Below are positions 10,172-18,558 of a DNA stretch of 64,000 nt, one piece after another (position 1 is the stretch's first letter; each line of letters starts with the position of its first letter). Source of the stretch: Halomonas smyrnensis AAD6 (GTDB lineage Bacteria; Pseudomonadota; Gammaproteobacteria; Pseudomonadales; Halomonadaceae); NCBI RefSeq assembly GCF_000265245.1, contig NZ_AJKS02000004.1:99449-163448 (forward strand), read 5' to 3'. Made by a program: the position numbers and the translations under genes. A model generated the notes under the pieces. It was given only the letters and a program-made list of their open reading frames with translations, searched no databases and was not told the origin of the DNA.

Positions 10172-11368
10172 ATGCACGACGACACCATTCCCGAGCAGGA
10201 CTGGGGGCTCGATACCCTGGCGATCCGCTCCGGGCACCACCGTACCGCCGAGCAGGAGCACGGCGAGCCGATCTTTCCGACCTCGAGCTTCGTCTACGGC
10301 AGCGCCGCCGAGGCGGCGCGCAAGTTCGGCGGCCAGGAGCCGGGCAACGTCTACTCGCGGTTCACCAACCCGTCGGTGCAGACCTTCGAGCGCCGCCTCG
10401 CCGCCCTGGAGGGTGGCGAGCGCTGCGTGGCGACCAGCTCCGGCATGTCGGCGATCCTGTCCACGGCGCTGGCGCTGCTGCAGGCCGGCGACGAGATCGT
10501 CGCCTCGCGCTCGCTGTTCGGCTCCACGGTCAGCCTGTTCGACAAGTACCTGGGCAAGTTCGGCATCACCACCCGCTACGTCGAGCTCTCCGACCTGGCG
10601 GCCTGGGAGGCGGCGATCACGCCGGCGACCAGGCTGCTGTTCGCCGAGACGCCGTCCAATCCGCTGTCCGAGGTGGGCGACATCCCGGCACTGGCCGAGA
10701 TCGCCCATCGCCACGGCGCCTGGCTGGCGATCGACAACTGCTTCCTGACCCCGGCGCTGCAGACGCCTATCGCGCTGGGGGCGGATCTGGTGATCCACTC
10801 CGCCACCAAGTACCTGGACGGCCAGGGGCGTGCCGTTGGCGGCGCGGTGGTCGGCCCCGACGCGCTGCTGCAGGAAGTCTACGGCGTGGTGCGTACCTGT
10901 GGGCCCTGCATGAGCCCGTTCAACGCCTGGATCTTCACCAAGGGCCTGGAGACCCTGGGGCTGCGCATGAAGGCCCACTGCGCCAACGCGCTCGAGCTGG
11001 CCGAGTGGCTCGAGGCCCATCCGGCGGTGGAGCGGGTGTATTACAGCGGGCTGGCCGGTCATCCGCAGCATGAGCTGGCCGCGCGTCAGCAGAAGGCGTT
11101 CGGCGCGGTGCTCGGCGTCGAGGTCAAGGGCGGTCGAGAAGGCGCCTGGTCGGTGATCGATGCCACCGAGATGCTGTCGATCACCGGCAACCTGGGCGAC
11201 GTCAAGACCACCATCACCCATCCCGGCACCACCACCCACGGTCGCCTCTCCGACGACCAGAAGGCCGCCGCCGGCATTCGCGAGGGCCTGATCCGCATTG
11301 CGGTGGGTCTCGAGGACATCGCCGACATCCAGGCCGACCTGGCCCGCGGCCTCGACACCCTGGTCTAG
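10172..11368 (+). CDS. metZ: O-succinylhomoserine sulfhydrylase
   Basis: A Cys/Met-metabolism PLP enzyme of 398 residues. The N-terminal LDTLAIRSG and PIFPTSSFVYGSAAEAARKF, the Tyr/Arg of NVYSRFTNP, and the PLP lysine in HSATKYLDGQGR (K213) are all visible. The conserved C-terminal SLGxxxT-type segment reads LSITGNLGDVKTTITHP. The purF-metZ pairing is that of pseudomonad metZ, which sulfhydrylates O-succinylhomoserine with sulfide to give homocysteine. Cystathionine gamma-synthase is the main alternative but is less likely given the neighbourhood. Confidence 0.9.
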   Translation: MHDDTIPEQDWGLDTLAIRSGHHRTAEQEHGEPIFPTSSFVYGSAAEAARKFGGQEPGNVYSRFTNPSVQTFERRLAALEGGERCVATSSGMSAILSTALALLQAGDEIVASRSLFGSTVSLFDKYLGKFGITTRYVELSDLAAWEAAITPATRLLFAETPSNPLSEVGDIPALAEIAHRHGAWLAIDNCFLTPALQTPIALGADLVIHSATKYLDGQGRAVGGAVVGPDALLQEVYGVVRTCGPCMSPFNAWIFTKGLETLGLRMKAHCANALELAEWLEAHPAVERVYYSGLAGHPQHELAARQQKAFGAVLGVEVKGGREGAWSVIDATEMLSITGNLGDVKTTITHPGTTTHGRLSDDQKAAAGIREGLIRIAVGLEDIADIQADLARGLDTLV

Positions 11369-11385
11369 GCCGACGCCAAGGCGTT

Positions 11386-11413
11386 CGCATGCCGTTCAAA
11401 CGGGCGGCATGCG
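11386..11413 (+). terminator. Inverted repeat after metZ, possible terminator
   Basis: CGCATGCCG (11386-11394) and CGGCATGCG (11405-11413) flank a 10-nt loop 17 nt after the metZ stop. Only GGATTTCC follows, so intrinsic termination would be weak. Confidence 0.4.
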
Positions 11414-11506
11414 GGATTTCCGAACGAAGCATTCATCTTTTTTCAGCGGATTCCCCCGTCGCGCTCGGGTAGTCTGGTGCCCTGTGAACCGCGTTCGGGA
11501 CCGCTC

Positions 11507-12085
11507 ATGTGGCGTAATACCTCTTCTGGCTGGGGACTGACCAGCATCCTGCTGCACTGGCTGAGTGCGCTGGCCTTCGTCGGGCTGTTCGTGCTGGGCT
11601 GGTGGATGACCGGTCTCGGTTACTACGACGACTGGTACCATCTGGCGCCCTGGTGGCATCGTTCCTTGGGCGTGCTGGTCTTCGCCGTGACCCTGGGCCG
11701 GCTGGCGTGGCGGGCGCTGCAGCCGACGCCGGCGCTGCCTGGTTCGCGCCTCGAGCGCCTGGCCGCTCACCTCGGCCATGCCGCGCTCTACGCGCTGATG
11801 CTGCTGGTGCTGGTCAGCGGCTATCTGATCTCCACCGCGGAGGGGGCCGGCATCGACGTCTTCGGCCTCTTCGAGGTGCCGGCGCTGGTCAGCGGGCTGC
11901 CCCGCCAAGCCAGCGTCGCCGGCAGCGTCCACTGGTATGCGGCGCTGACGCTGATGCTGCTCGCCGCCGGCCATGGCCTCGCCGCGTTCAAGCATCACTG
12001 GGTGGATCGAAACGACACCCTGCTGCGCATGCTCTCGCCCCGTTACACCCGGGCTCGCCGCCGCGGCGGGCCCGCTTCCCACTGA
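11507..12085 (+). CDS. cytochrome b561 (CybB-like)
   Basis: A 192-residue four-helix membrane protein of the prokaryotic cytochrome b561 family, thought to pass electrons from quinol to periplasmic acceptors. The b-type haem histidines are probably in SILLHWLSALAF (helix 1), LAPWWHRSLGVLVF (helix 2) and the HWYAALTLMLLAAGHGLAAF segment (helices 3-4). I chose ATG 11507 because MWRNTSSGWGLTSILLHWL matches the family start. The gene is 27 nt upstream of yceI, a pairing seen in many proteobacteria and thought to reflect quinone-related membrane chemistry. Confidence 0.88.
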   Translation: MWRNTSSGWGLTSILLHWLSALAFVGLFVLGWWMTGLGYYDDWYHLAPWWHRSLGVLVFAVTLGRLAWRALQPTPALPGSRLERLAAHLGHAALYALMLLVLVSGYLISTAEGAGIDVFGLFEVPALVSGLPRQASVAGSVHWYAALTLMLLAAGHGLAAFKHHWVDRNDTLLRMLSPRYTRARRRGGPASH

Positions 12086-12112
12086 CCCATCGAGTCACGC
12101 AAGGAGTTAGCG

Positions 12113-12697
12113 ATGTACAAGAAGACCGCACTGACCGCCGCCCTGGCCGCCGCGTCCCTGGTGCCGCTCGCCCAGGCACAGGCCGCCGACTACGCCATCG
12201 ACACCGACGGCCAGCACGCCTTCGTGCAGTTCAAGATCAGCCACCTGGGCTTTTCCTACATCCTGGGCAGCTTCGAGGAGTTCGACGGCGGCTTCAGCTA
12301 CGATCCCGAGAATCCGGGGGCGTCTTCTGCCCATCTGGACGTGGAAGTCGACAGCCTGACCACCAATCATGCCGAGCGCGACAAGCACATCCTGAGCGAC
12401 GATTTCCTCGACGTGGCCGAGTACCCGACCGCGAGCTTCGCCTCCACCGACTTCGAGCCCACCGGAGACGGAGAGGGGGTGCTGACCGGCGATCTGACCC
12501 TGCACGGCGAGACGCAGACCATCGAGATGCCGGTCACCCTGCTGGGCGAGGGCGACGATCCCTGGGGCAACTATCGTGCGGGCTTCGAGGGCTCCACCAC
12601 CCTGATACTCTCCGACTATGGCATCGACATGTCGCAGTTCCCGGAGTCGATGCACGAGCTCGAGCTGTACGTGACCTTCGAGGGCATTCGCCAGTAA
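12113..12697 (+). CDS. yceI: YceI family periplasmic lipocalin-like protein
   Basis: The N-terminus is a signal peptide with probable cleavage after AQAQA (residue 24). The mature protein begins ADYAIDTDGQHAFVQFKISHLGFS, typical of YceI. Other family features are LDVEVDSLTTNHAERDKHI, FLDVAEYPTASF and LTLHGETQTIEMPV. YceI proteins are periplasmic beta-barrels that bind isoprenoid/quinone-type lipids; the physiological role is uncertain. Gene order with the b561 gene supports a lipid- or quinone-linked role. A strong terminator follows. AAGGAG lies at a suitable distance before the ATG. Confidence 0.94.
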   Translation: MYKKTALTAALAAASLVPLAQAQAADYAIDTDGQHAFVQFKISHLGFSYILGSFEEFDGGFSYDPENPGASSAHLDVEVDSLTTNHAERDKHILSDDFLDVAEYPTASFASTDFEPTGDGEGVLTGDLTLHGETQTIEMPVTLLGEGDDPWGNYRAGFEGSTTLILSDYGIDMSQFPESMHELELYVTFEGIRQ

Positions 12698-12716
12698 ACT
12701 TCCGGCGGCGCCTGTG

Positions 12717-12753
12717 CGACACATCCCGGCCCATGGCCGGGATGTGTCGTTTT
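12717..12753 (+). terminator. Rho-independent terminator of the cybB-yceI unit
   Basis: A perfect 15-bp stem, CGACACATCCCGGCC (12717-12731) with its complement at 12735-12749 and a CAT loop, is followed by TTTT (12750-12753). It lies 20 nt after the yceI stop. Confidence 0.85.
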
Positions 12754-12803
12754 GGGCTGTAATCGGCAGGATCCGGAACCCGGAGGCATGGGGAATTGGC
12801 AGG

Positions 12804-13391
12804 ATGAAAAAGGCGCCTGGTCATCATCGCCAGTGGCGGGCTCGCGCAATCTGGGGGCTGGGCCTTCTGTCCTGGCTGTTGGCCGCGCTGGTGTTGTGGC
12901 ACGGCCAGTGGTGGGCGGGGACGGCCCTGATCGTGGTCACCGGCTGTTGTATCGTCTCCGCGGCGTGCGCGCTGCCGGTTGGCCGCCGCCCCGCGGTCGA
13001 CGAGCTGACCCGACGCCAGGCCCGGTGTGGCGACGATCGCTTCCGCGCCTTGCTGGAAGGGCTCACCGGTGCCGCCGTCCAGGGCTACGACCGGCATCGA
13101 CGGGTGGTATTCTGGAACGAGGCCAGCACGCGACTCTACGGGTACCGGTACGAGGAGGCCTGGGGGCACAAGCTCGAGGAGCTGATCATCCCCTTGCCCA
13201 TGAGGGAGGCGGTCATCCGTCGTCACCAGGCCTGGGTGGATCACGGCATTCCCATCCCCGCGGAGCGGTTGCGGCTCCAGGATCGAAGCGGCCAGCCCGT
13301 CGATGTCTACTCCTATCACGTCATGTTCGACAGCGATACCGATTCGCCGGTGATGTTCTGCGTGGACGTGGGGCTCGATGTGCCGCGATGA
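12804..13391 (+). CDS. membrane-anchored stand-alone PAS-domain protein
   Basis: 195 residues. Two closely spaced hydrophobic segments (IWGLGLLSWLLAALVLWH; GTALIVVTGCCIVSAACALP, about 15-62) precede one PAS domain (about 82-190: FRALLEGLTGAAVQGYDRH, VFWNEASTRLYGY, VMFCVDVGLDVPR). There is no kinase, GGDEF, EAL or other output domain. The PAS domain is a close relative of that in the next gene, including the rare AVQGYDR, EELIIP/EDLIIP and MFCVD segments. I place the start at 12804 (MKKAP); a longer frame runs back into the yceI terminator. It could be a truncated duplicate or a sensory partner of its neighbour. Confidence 0.65.
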   Translation: MKKAPGHHRQWRARAIWGLGLLSWLLAALVLWHGQWWAGTALIVVTGCCIVSAACALPVGRRPAVDELTRRQARCGDDRFRALLEGLTGAAVQGYDRHRRVVFWNEASTRLYGYRYEEAWGHKLEELIIPLPMREAVIRRHQAWVDHGIPIPAERLRLQDRSGQPVDVYSYHVMFDSDTDSPVMFCVDVGLDVPR

Positions 13392-13519
13392 TCACTGAGC
13401 CTCGGCGGGGAGATCCCTGGCGTGGAAAGCGTCTATGCTGAGGGTGGCCGTCTGATACTTTTGAATGACAAATGTTCCTTCTTCGTCAGGCGGTCGGGTC
13501 CCAACGACGCGGAGTTTCC

Positions 13520-15331
13520 ATGGGCGGACGGCACGTCAAACGCATTCGTGATCGATGGCTCCGGTGGTGCAGCACGGTCGGGACATGGCCTGCCTCAGGG
13601 AAACACGATCGCGAGGACGTGAGGGCGATCCAGCGCCTTCACCAGGACAGCGAGCAGCGATTTCGCGTCTTGCTGGAGAACCTGCCGCGCGTGGCAGTGC
13701 AGGGCTACGACCGGCAGCGTCGGGTCATCTACTGGAACGATGCCAGTGCCCGGCTCTACGGCTATCCGGCCGAGGAGGCCATGGGGCGCCTGCTCGAGGA
13801 TCTGATCATTCCCGATCCCATGCGTCAGCCGGTCGTCGAGGCCCACCGGGCGTGGGTCGAGCAGGGCCAGGCAATTCCCGCCGATGAGCTCGAGCTGCGC
13901 CACCGCAGCGGCGAGCCGGTACCGGTGTTCTCCCACCACGTGATGCTCGGCGAGCATACCGACAACCCGCTGATGTTCTGTGTCGATATCGATCTGTCCG
14001 ACCAGAAGCGGGCTCATCGCGATCTGGCCTTCGCCACCCGCTTCGATCAGTTGACGCACCTGCCCAATCGCCAGACCTTCGAGGCCGACCTGGACGAGCG
14101 GCTCGACCGCTGCCGGCGCCAGGGACGGTCGCTGACCGTGCTCTACCTGGACATCGACCACTTCGCCGAGATCAATGACGCCCTCGGCTATGCCCAGGGC
14201 GACCAGATCCTGATCGAGCTGACCCGCCGCCTGCGCCATCGCCAGCGGTCCGGGGACCTGATGTCGCGGGTCTCCGGCGACGAGTTCGTGATGGCCTTTC
14301 CCGGCGTGGGGGATGCCGAGGCGCGGCGCACGGTGGTCGAGAACGTCCGCTCGGCGTTCGACCGGCCCTTCGAGGTGGATGGCATCGCGCGCCCGGTCAC
14401 CGCCAGCCTCGGGCTCAGCGTCTTCCCCGATCACGGTCGGGTGGCCCGGGAGCTGATCCGCAACGCCGACGTGGCCAAGAACCGCGCCAAGCTGGACGGG
14501 CAGGGCGCCCTGCAGGGCTTCCAGCAGCATTTCCACGACGAGCTGGTGCGCCAGCATCGGCTCGCCGAGCGGCTGGAGCACGCCATCGCCAATCGCGAGC
14601 TCAGCCTGCACTATCAGCCCCAGGTGTCGGCGGTGAGCGGCCGGATCGAGAATCTCGAGGCGCTGCTGCGCTGGGAGCCGGCCGACGGCGAGGCGGTCTC
14701 GCCCGCCGAGTTCATTCCCCTGGCCGAGCGCTCGGGGCTGATCGAGCGGCTCGGCAACTGGGTGATGGAGGAAGCCTGTCGCCAGCAGGCGGCCTGGCGC
14801 GCGGCGGGGGTCGAGGCGCTGCGCATCGACATCAACCTGTCGGGGCGCCAGGTGCGGGCACCGGAGACGCTCGAACGCCTGGAGGCCTGCGTGGCGCGCC
14901 ACGGTCTCGAGCCCCAGGACATCGGCATCGAGCTGACCGAGAACGTGCTGATCGAGGCCAACGAGGGCGTGCTGACGCGGCTGCGCCGGCTCTACCACCG
15001 CGGGGTGCGCATCGCCATCGACGACTTCGGCACCGGCTACTCGTCGCTCAGCTACCTCAAGCTGTTTCCGGTCACCGCGCTCAAGATCGACCGCTCCTTC
15101 GTTCGCGATGCGCCGCAGCAGCCGGAGGACCGCGCCATCATGGAGGCCACGGTCTTCATCGGCCATCGGCTGGGGCTGGAGGTGGTGGCCGAGGGCGTCG
15201 AGACCGGCGAGCAGCTGGCGCTGGTGCGCGAGATGCGCTGCGACCTGGTGCAGGGCTACTATTTCCATCGGCCGCTGCCGGTGGCCGAGGTGCAGCGGCT
15301 GCTGCTCGCCCAGCTCGAGCACGCCCCCTGA
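13520..15331 (+). CDS. PAS-GGDEF-EAL cyclic-di-GMP signalling protein
   Basis: About 603 residues from ATG 13520, which has GGAG 6 nt upstream; an ATG at 13472 lacks a ribosome site. Domains in order: PAS (about 45-160), GGDEF (about 175-335; active-site loop degenerate, RVSGDEFVMAF near 252), and EAL (about 350-600) with NLEALLRW, DINLSGRQV, ELTENVL, IDDFGTGYSSLSYL and VVAEGVET. The EAL catalytic residues appear intact, so phosphodiesterase activity is likely. The GGDEF may be a regulatory GTP-binding module or a weak cyclase. No membrane span is seen, so it is predicted to be cytoplasmic. Its PAS domain duplicates that of the upstream gene. Confidence 0.9.
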   Translation: MGGRHVKRIRDRWLRWCSTVGTWPASGKHDREDVRAIQRLHQDSEQRFRVLLENLPRVAVQGYDRQRRVIYWNDASARLYGYPAEEAMGRLLEDLIIPDPMRQPVVEAHRAWVEQGQAIPADELELRHRSGEPVPVFSHHVMLGEHTDNPLMFCVDIDLSDQKRAHRDLAFATRFDQLTHLPNRQTFEADLDERLDRCRRQGRSLTVLYLDIDHFAEINDALGYAQGDQILIELTRRLRHRQRSGDLMSRVSGDEFVMAFPGVGDAEARRTVVENVRSAFDRPFEVDGIARPVTASLGLSVFPDHGRVARELIRNADVAKNRAKLDGQGALQGFQQHFHDELVRQHRLAERLEHAIANRELSLHYQPQVSAVSGRIENLEALLRWEPADGEAVSPAEFIPLAERSGLIERLGNWVMEEACRQQAAWRAAGVEALRIDINLSGRQVRAPETLERLEACVARHGLEPQDIGIELTENVLIEANEGVLTRLRRLYHRGVRIAIDDFGTGYSSLSYLKLFPVTALKIDRSFVRDAPQQPEDRAIMEATVFIGHRLGLEVVAEGVETGEQLALVREMRCDLVQGYYFHRPLPVAEVQRLLLAQLEHAP

Positions 15332-15388
15332 GACGGGCCGCGACTTCGCGTAGAATGGGCCGCCCTCGACGATTCCCGCGGAGTCCCT

Positions 15389-16738
15389 GTGTTGCGAAAC
15401 GACGCTACCTCTTCCTCGCTGGGTGTGACGCTGTGGCGTCAGACCTGGCCCATGGCCATCGGCGTGCTGTCATTGCTGGGCTTTCAGCTGATCGACAGCG
15501 CCTTCGTCGCCCGCCTGGGCACGGCGCCGCTGGCCGCCCAGTCCTTCACCCTGCCGCTGTCCTTCCTGATCATCGGCGTCCAGGTGGGCATGGGAATCGC
15601 CATCGCCGCGCTGATCTCCCGGGCCCTGGGGGCGGGGGAGGCGTCGCGAGCCCGCCGCCTGAGCAGCCTGGTGCTGCTTGTGGGGGCGCTGGTCATCGCG
15701 CTGCTGGCCGTGGGGCTGTGGCTGGCCCAGGTGCCGATCTTCCGGCGGCTGGGCGCCGAACCCGAATCGCTGGCGCTGATCCGCGCCTACTGGGGCCCCC
15801 AGCTGCTGTCCGCCTGGGTGGGGGCGGTGCTCTATTTCGGCTACAGCCTGTTCCGGGCCCACGGCAACACGCGTTTGCCCGGCTCGCTGATGGTGATCAC
15901 CAGCCTGGCCAACCTGGCGCTCGATCCGCTGCTGATCTTCGGCGTCGGCGACTGGCAGGGGCTGGGGCTGCCGGGGGCGGCCTGGGCCACGGTGCTGGCC
16001 ATGCTGGTGGGGCTCGGCGTGATGGGCATGCGTCTGGCCGGCACCGACTGGCTGGCCACCCGCGGGCTGTGGGAGGAGGCCGGTCGGTCGCTGCGGCCCT
16101 TCCTCGGCATCGCCGGGCCGGCCATGATCAGCCAGCTGATGCCGCCGCTGGCCGCCATGCTGGCGATCTCGGTGGTGGCTCGGCTCGGCGAGTCCCAGGT
16201 GGCGGCCTGGGGCCTGGCCAGCCGCCTGGAGACCCTGTCGCTGATGGCCGTGCTGGCGATGACCATGTCGCTGCCGCCCTGGCTGGGGCGCTGCTACGGC
16301 GCCGGCGACTGGCCGCAGGTGAATCGCCTGATGCGTCTGGCATTGAAGGTGGCCGTGCTCTGGCAGCTGGGGCTGGGGCTGGCGCTGGCGCTGGCCGCGC
16401 CCTGGGTGTCCGCGGCCCTGGCCGGCTCCGCCGAGGTGAGCGATGACCTGACCATACTGCTGCACTGGCTGCCGCCGAGCTATGCCGCGCTAGGGGTCTG
16501 CATGCTGGTGGTCTCCGCCGGCAATGCGCTGGGCTGGCCGCTGCGGGCGATGATGATGTCCGCCGCCCGGCTGTTCGCCTTCTACCTGCCTTGCCTGGGG
16601 CTGGGGGCCTGGCTGGGCGACCTGCCGGGCCTGGCACTGGGGGCGGCGCTGGGCAATCTGCTGGCCGGCCTGGCGGCCTGGGGGCTGTTGCGGCGTACCC
16701 TCGCCAGCCCGCGGCGCCAGCCAGTCGGAAGTGGGTAG
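15389..16738 (+). CDS. MATE family multidrug/cation exporter
   Basis: A 449-residue protein with about 12 predicted spans, beginning WRQTWPMAIGVLSLLGFQLIDSAFVARLG, the usual MATE first helix with the conserved Asp. GAAWATVLAMLVGLGVMGM and AGPAMISQLMPPLAAML mark the repeat of the fold. MATE proteins export cationic drugs or metabolites using Na+ or H+ gradients; the substrate cannot be told. The start is GTG at 15389 (GTG TTG CGA AAC); no nearby ATG fits better. It follows the GGDEF-EAL gene by 57 nt. Confidence 0.88.
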   Translation: MLRNDATSSSLGVTLWRQTWPMAIGVLSLLGFQLIDSAFVARLGTAPLAAQSFTLPLSFLIIGVQVGMGIAIAALISRALGAGEASRARRLSSLVLLVGALVIALLAVGLWLAQVPIFRRLGAEPESLALIRAYWGPQLLSAWVGAVLYFGYSLFRAHGNTRLPGSLMVITSLANLALDPLLIFGVGDWQGLGLPGAAWATVLAMLVGLGVMGMRLAGTDWLATRGLWEEAGRSLRPFLGIAGPAMISQLMPPLAAMLAISVVARLGESQVAAWGLASRLETLSLMAVLAMTMSLPPWLGRCYGAGDWPQVNRLMRLALKVAVLWQLGLGLALALAAPWVSAALAGSAEVSDDLTILLHWLPPSYAALGVCMLVVSAGNALGWPLRAMMMSAARLFAFYLPCLGLGAWLGDLPGLALGAALGNLLAGLAAWGLLRRTLASPRRQPVGSG

Positions 16739-16952
16739 TGTTTTTTGCTGTTTTTCATTGTTTTTGTTTATTGAAAGTCCAGTAAGTGATGATTATTTGA
16801 AGGTTGTGACAATCCATGAAGTGAATAACAGAAAAATCATCTAACTTGGCTCTCCTATACTCGTTCCATCGCATCGCCCGGGCATGGCCCGGGCGATCTC
16901 GTTCCCGCAGATGGCACGGCGATCCAACAACACGATCAGGGGAGAGCACGGC
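16739..16952. promoter_or_regulatory. AT-rich dadA control region with -10-like TATACT
   Basis: The first 120 nt are strikingly AT-rich for this genome (runs of TTTTTT and GTTTATTGAAAG), then TATACT at 16856-16861 resembles a sigma70 -10 box. No good -35 is visible 17 nt upstream, so an activator may be needed. In E. coli dadA is controlled by Lrp and CRP; I see only a CRP half-site (TGTGA near 16805). Confidence 0.45.
16873..16897. other. Perfect hairpin in dadA leader
   Basis: ATCGCCCGGGC (16873-16883), loop ATG, and GCCCGGGCGAT (16887-16897). It lies 12 nt after the candidate -10 and about 55 nt before the dadA ATG, so it would form in the 5' untranslated leader rather than act as a terminator for the MATE gene (no T-run). 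Confidence 0.6.
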
Positions 16953-18212
16953 ATGAAGGTATTGATTCTCGGCAGCGGCGTGGTCGGTGTCACCAGCGCC
17001 TACTATCTGGCGCGTCAGGGCCATGAGGTCACCGTGGTGGATCGTCAGTCGGCACCGGCCATGGAAACCAGCTACGGCAACGCCGGTCAGGTGTCGTTCG
17101 GTTTCTCCTCGCCCTGGGCCGCGCCCGGCATCCCGCAGAAGGCGGTGAAGTGGATGTTCCAGGAGCATGCGCCGCTGAAGATCCAGCCGCGCATGGACCC
17201 GACCATGGCCCGTTTCATGATGAAGATGTTCGGCAACTGCAATCCCGAGCGCTATGCGGTGAACAAGGAGCGCATGGTGCGCATCGCCGAGCACAGCCGG
17301 GCCTGCATCGACGCCCTGCGCGCCGAGACCGGCATCCGCTACGAGGATCGTCAGAAGGGTCTCTTGCAGCTGTTCCGTCACGACAGCCAGGTGGAGGCCG
17401 TGGCCAAGGACATGCAGGTGCTCGAGCGCTGCGGCGTTCGCCACCGGCTGCTGGGCGCCGACGAGGTCACCGCGGTCGAACCGGCCCTTTCCCGGGTGCC
17501 GGGCAAGTTCGTCGGCGGCCTGCACCTGCCGGACGACCAGACCGGTGACTGCCACCTGTTCACCAATCGCCTGGCCGACTATTGCCGTGAGCACCTGGGC
17601 GTCAGTTTCCGCTTCGGCGTCGACATCCAGCGCATCCGCCGCGGCAACGCCGGCATCGAGGGCGTGATTACCAGCGCCGGCGAGCTCACCGCCGACGCCT
17701 ACGTGGTCTGCCTGGGCAGCTATTCGCCGTTCCTGGTCAAGGACCTGGGCATCCGCCTGCCGATCTACCCGGTCAAGGGTTACAGCCTGACCGTGCCGGT
17801 GGTGGACGACGGCGGGGCGCCCCAGTCCACGGTGATGGACGAGACCTACAAGGTGGCGATCTCGCGCTTCGATGACCGCATCCGCGTGGGCGGCACCGCC
17901 GAGCTGGCGGGCCACGACCTGAGCCTGCCGGAGAAGCGCCGAGCGACCATCGACATGGTGGTGCGCGACGTCTTCCCCGAGGGCGGCGACGTCGACCGCG
18001 CCGAGTTCTGGAGTGGCCTGCGTCCGATGACGCCGGACTCCACGCCGATCATCGGCGCCACCCGCTACGACAACCTGTGGCTCAACACCGGCCACGGGAC
18101 CCTGGGCTGGACCATGAGCTGCGGCAGCGCCCAGCTGCTGGCCGATCTGATGGCGGCCGAAACGCCGCGCATCGACCCGCAGGGGCTCGACGTCTCGCGC
18201 TACGCCGCCTGA
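16953..18212 (+). CDS. dadA: D-amino acid dehydrogenase, FAD subunit
   Basis: DadA oxidises D-alanine and other D-amino acids to 2-oxo acids, passing electrons to quinone at the membrane. The FAD-binding N-terminus is [20 protein letters not shown] (GxGxxG), followed by [24 protein letters not shown] and the C-terminal [17 protein letters not shown] and [13 protein letters not shown] are DadA signatures. At 419 residues the length is normal. ATG 16953 follows an AGGGGAGAG ribosome site. No alanine racemase gene (dadX) follows, unlike the E. coli dadAX operon. Confidence 0.94.
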   Translation: MKVLILGSGVVGVTSAYYLARQGHEVTVVDRQSAPAMETSYGNAGQVSFGFSSPWAAPGIPQKAVKWMFQEHAPLKIQPRMDPTMARFMMKMFGNCNPERYAVNKERMVRIAEHSRACIDALRAETGIRYEDRQKGLLQLFRHDSQVEAVAKDMQVLERCGVRHRLLGADEVTAVEPALSRVPGKFVGGLHLPDDQTGDCHLFTNRLADYCREHLGVSFRFGVDIQRIRRGNAGIEGVITSAGELTADAYVVCLGSYSPFLVKDLGIRLPIYPVKGYSLTVPVVDDGGAPQSTVMDETYKVAISRFDDRIRVGGTAELAGHDLSLPEKRRATIDMVVRDVFPEGGDVDRAEFWSGLRPMTPDSTPIIGATRYDNLWLNTGHGTLGWTMSCGSAQLLADLMAAETPRIDPQGLDVSRYAA

Positions 18213-18250
18213 CGCGCCCTTGCCCGCGACTTGCTCGCGGATATTGACCG

Positions 18251-18277
18251 GACGGCCCGCGCATGGCGCGGGCCGTC
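18251..18277 (+). terminator. Perfect hairpin after dadA
   Basis: GACGGCCCGCGC (18251-18262), loop ATG, GCGCGGGCCGTC (18266-18277), about 40 nt after the dadA stop. There is no T-run directly after it, so termination is plausible but unproven. Its right end touches palindrome A of the next control region. Confidence 0.5.
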
Positions 18278-18290
18278 GCCGTATGGCGAC
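18275..18290. promoter_or_regulatory. Palindrome A, possible upstream activator site
   Basis: GTCGCC GTAT GGCGAC. The same 6-4-6 palindrome occurs again at 18339-18354, and 14 of 16 positions are identical. It is centred about 186 nt upstream of the start predicted from the sigma54-like promoter at 18443. Confidence 0.5.
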
Positions 18291-18338
18291 AATGTAATCC
18301 TCTGTTTTAAAAGCTAATAAAGGGTGGAGGGCTGGTAT

Positions 18339-18354
18339 GTCGCCTCATGGCGAC
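18339..18354. promoter_or_regulatory. Palindrome B, possible upstream activator site
   Basis: GTCGCC TCAT GGCGAC, 64 nt downstream of palindrome A (about six helical turns) and centred about 122 nt before the predicted transcription start. The regulator is unknown. Confidence 0.5.
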
Positions 18355-18408
18355 GTCTTCCCGGTCGAGGGCGGTCGCCGGGCTTGGTCGGTCGTCCCGA
18401 TCGATTTT

Positions 18409-18421
18409 TAACTTGCTGATA
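18409..18421. promoter_or_regulatory. IHF-like site
   Basis: TAACTTGCTGATA fits the reverse of the IHF consensus (YAA-N4-TTGATW) with one mismatch. It sits in an AT-rich patch between the palindromes and the sigma54-like promoter, where a DNA bend would be expected. Confidence 0.4.
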
Positions 18422-18442
18422 TTAAAAGTTTCGCGGAATAGG

Positions 18443-18458
18443 TGGCACGTCGTTCGCA
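18443..18458 (+). promoter_or_regulatory. Sigma54-type -24/-12 promoter
   Basis: TGGCACGTCGTTCGCA matches TGGCACG-N4-TTGCW except for one base; GG and GC are exactly 10 nt apart. The predicted start is near 18469, giving a 90-nt leader to the ATG at 18559. The rest of the 346-nt gap (18213-18558) holds no gene that I can see. Confidence 0.6.
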
Positions 18459-18558
18459 GCCTATGAGGGTGAGGCAGGCCTCGATGGACTGCCGTCGACA
18501 CCCACCGGGCGTCGCAGGCAACGTATCGCCGCCACGCCGGTTTCGCCAAGGAGGCATC

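Noticed and set aside
8570..11239. Long open frame of 889 codons on the minus strand opposite purF and metZ
   Set aside because: PurF and MetZ carry clear motifs on the plus strand. The antisense frame is His/Gln/Gly-rich low-complexity, typical of GC-rich shadows.
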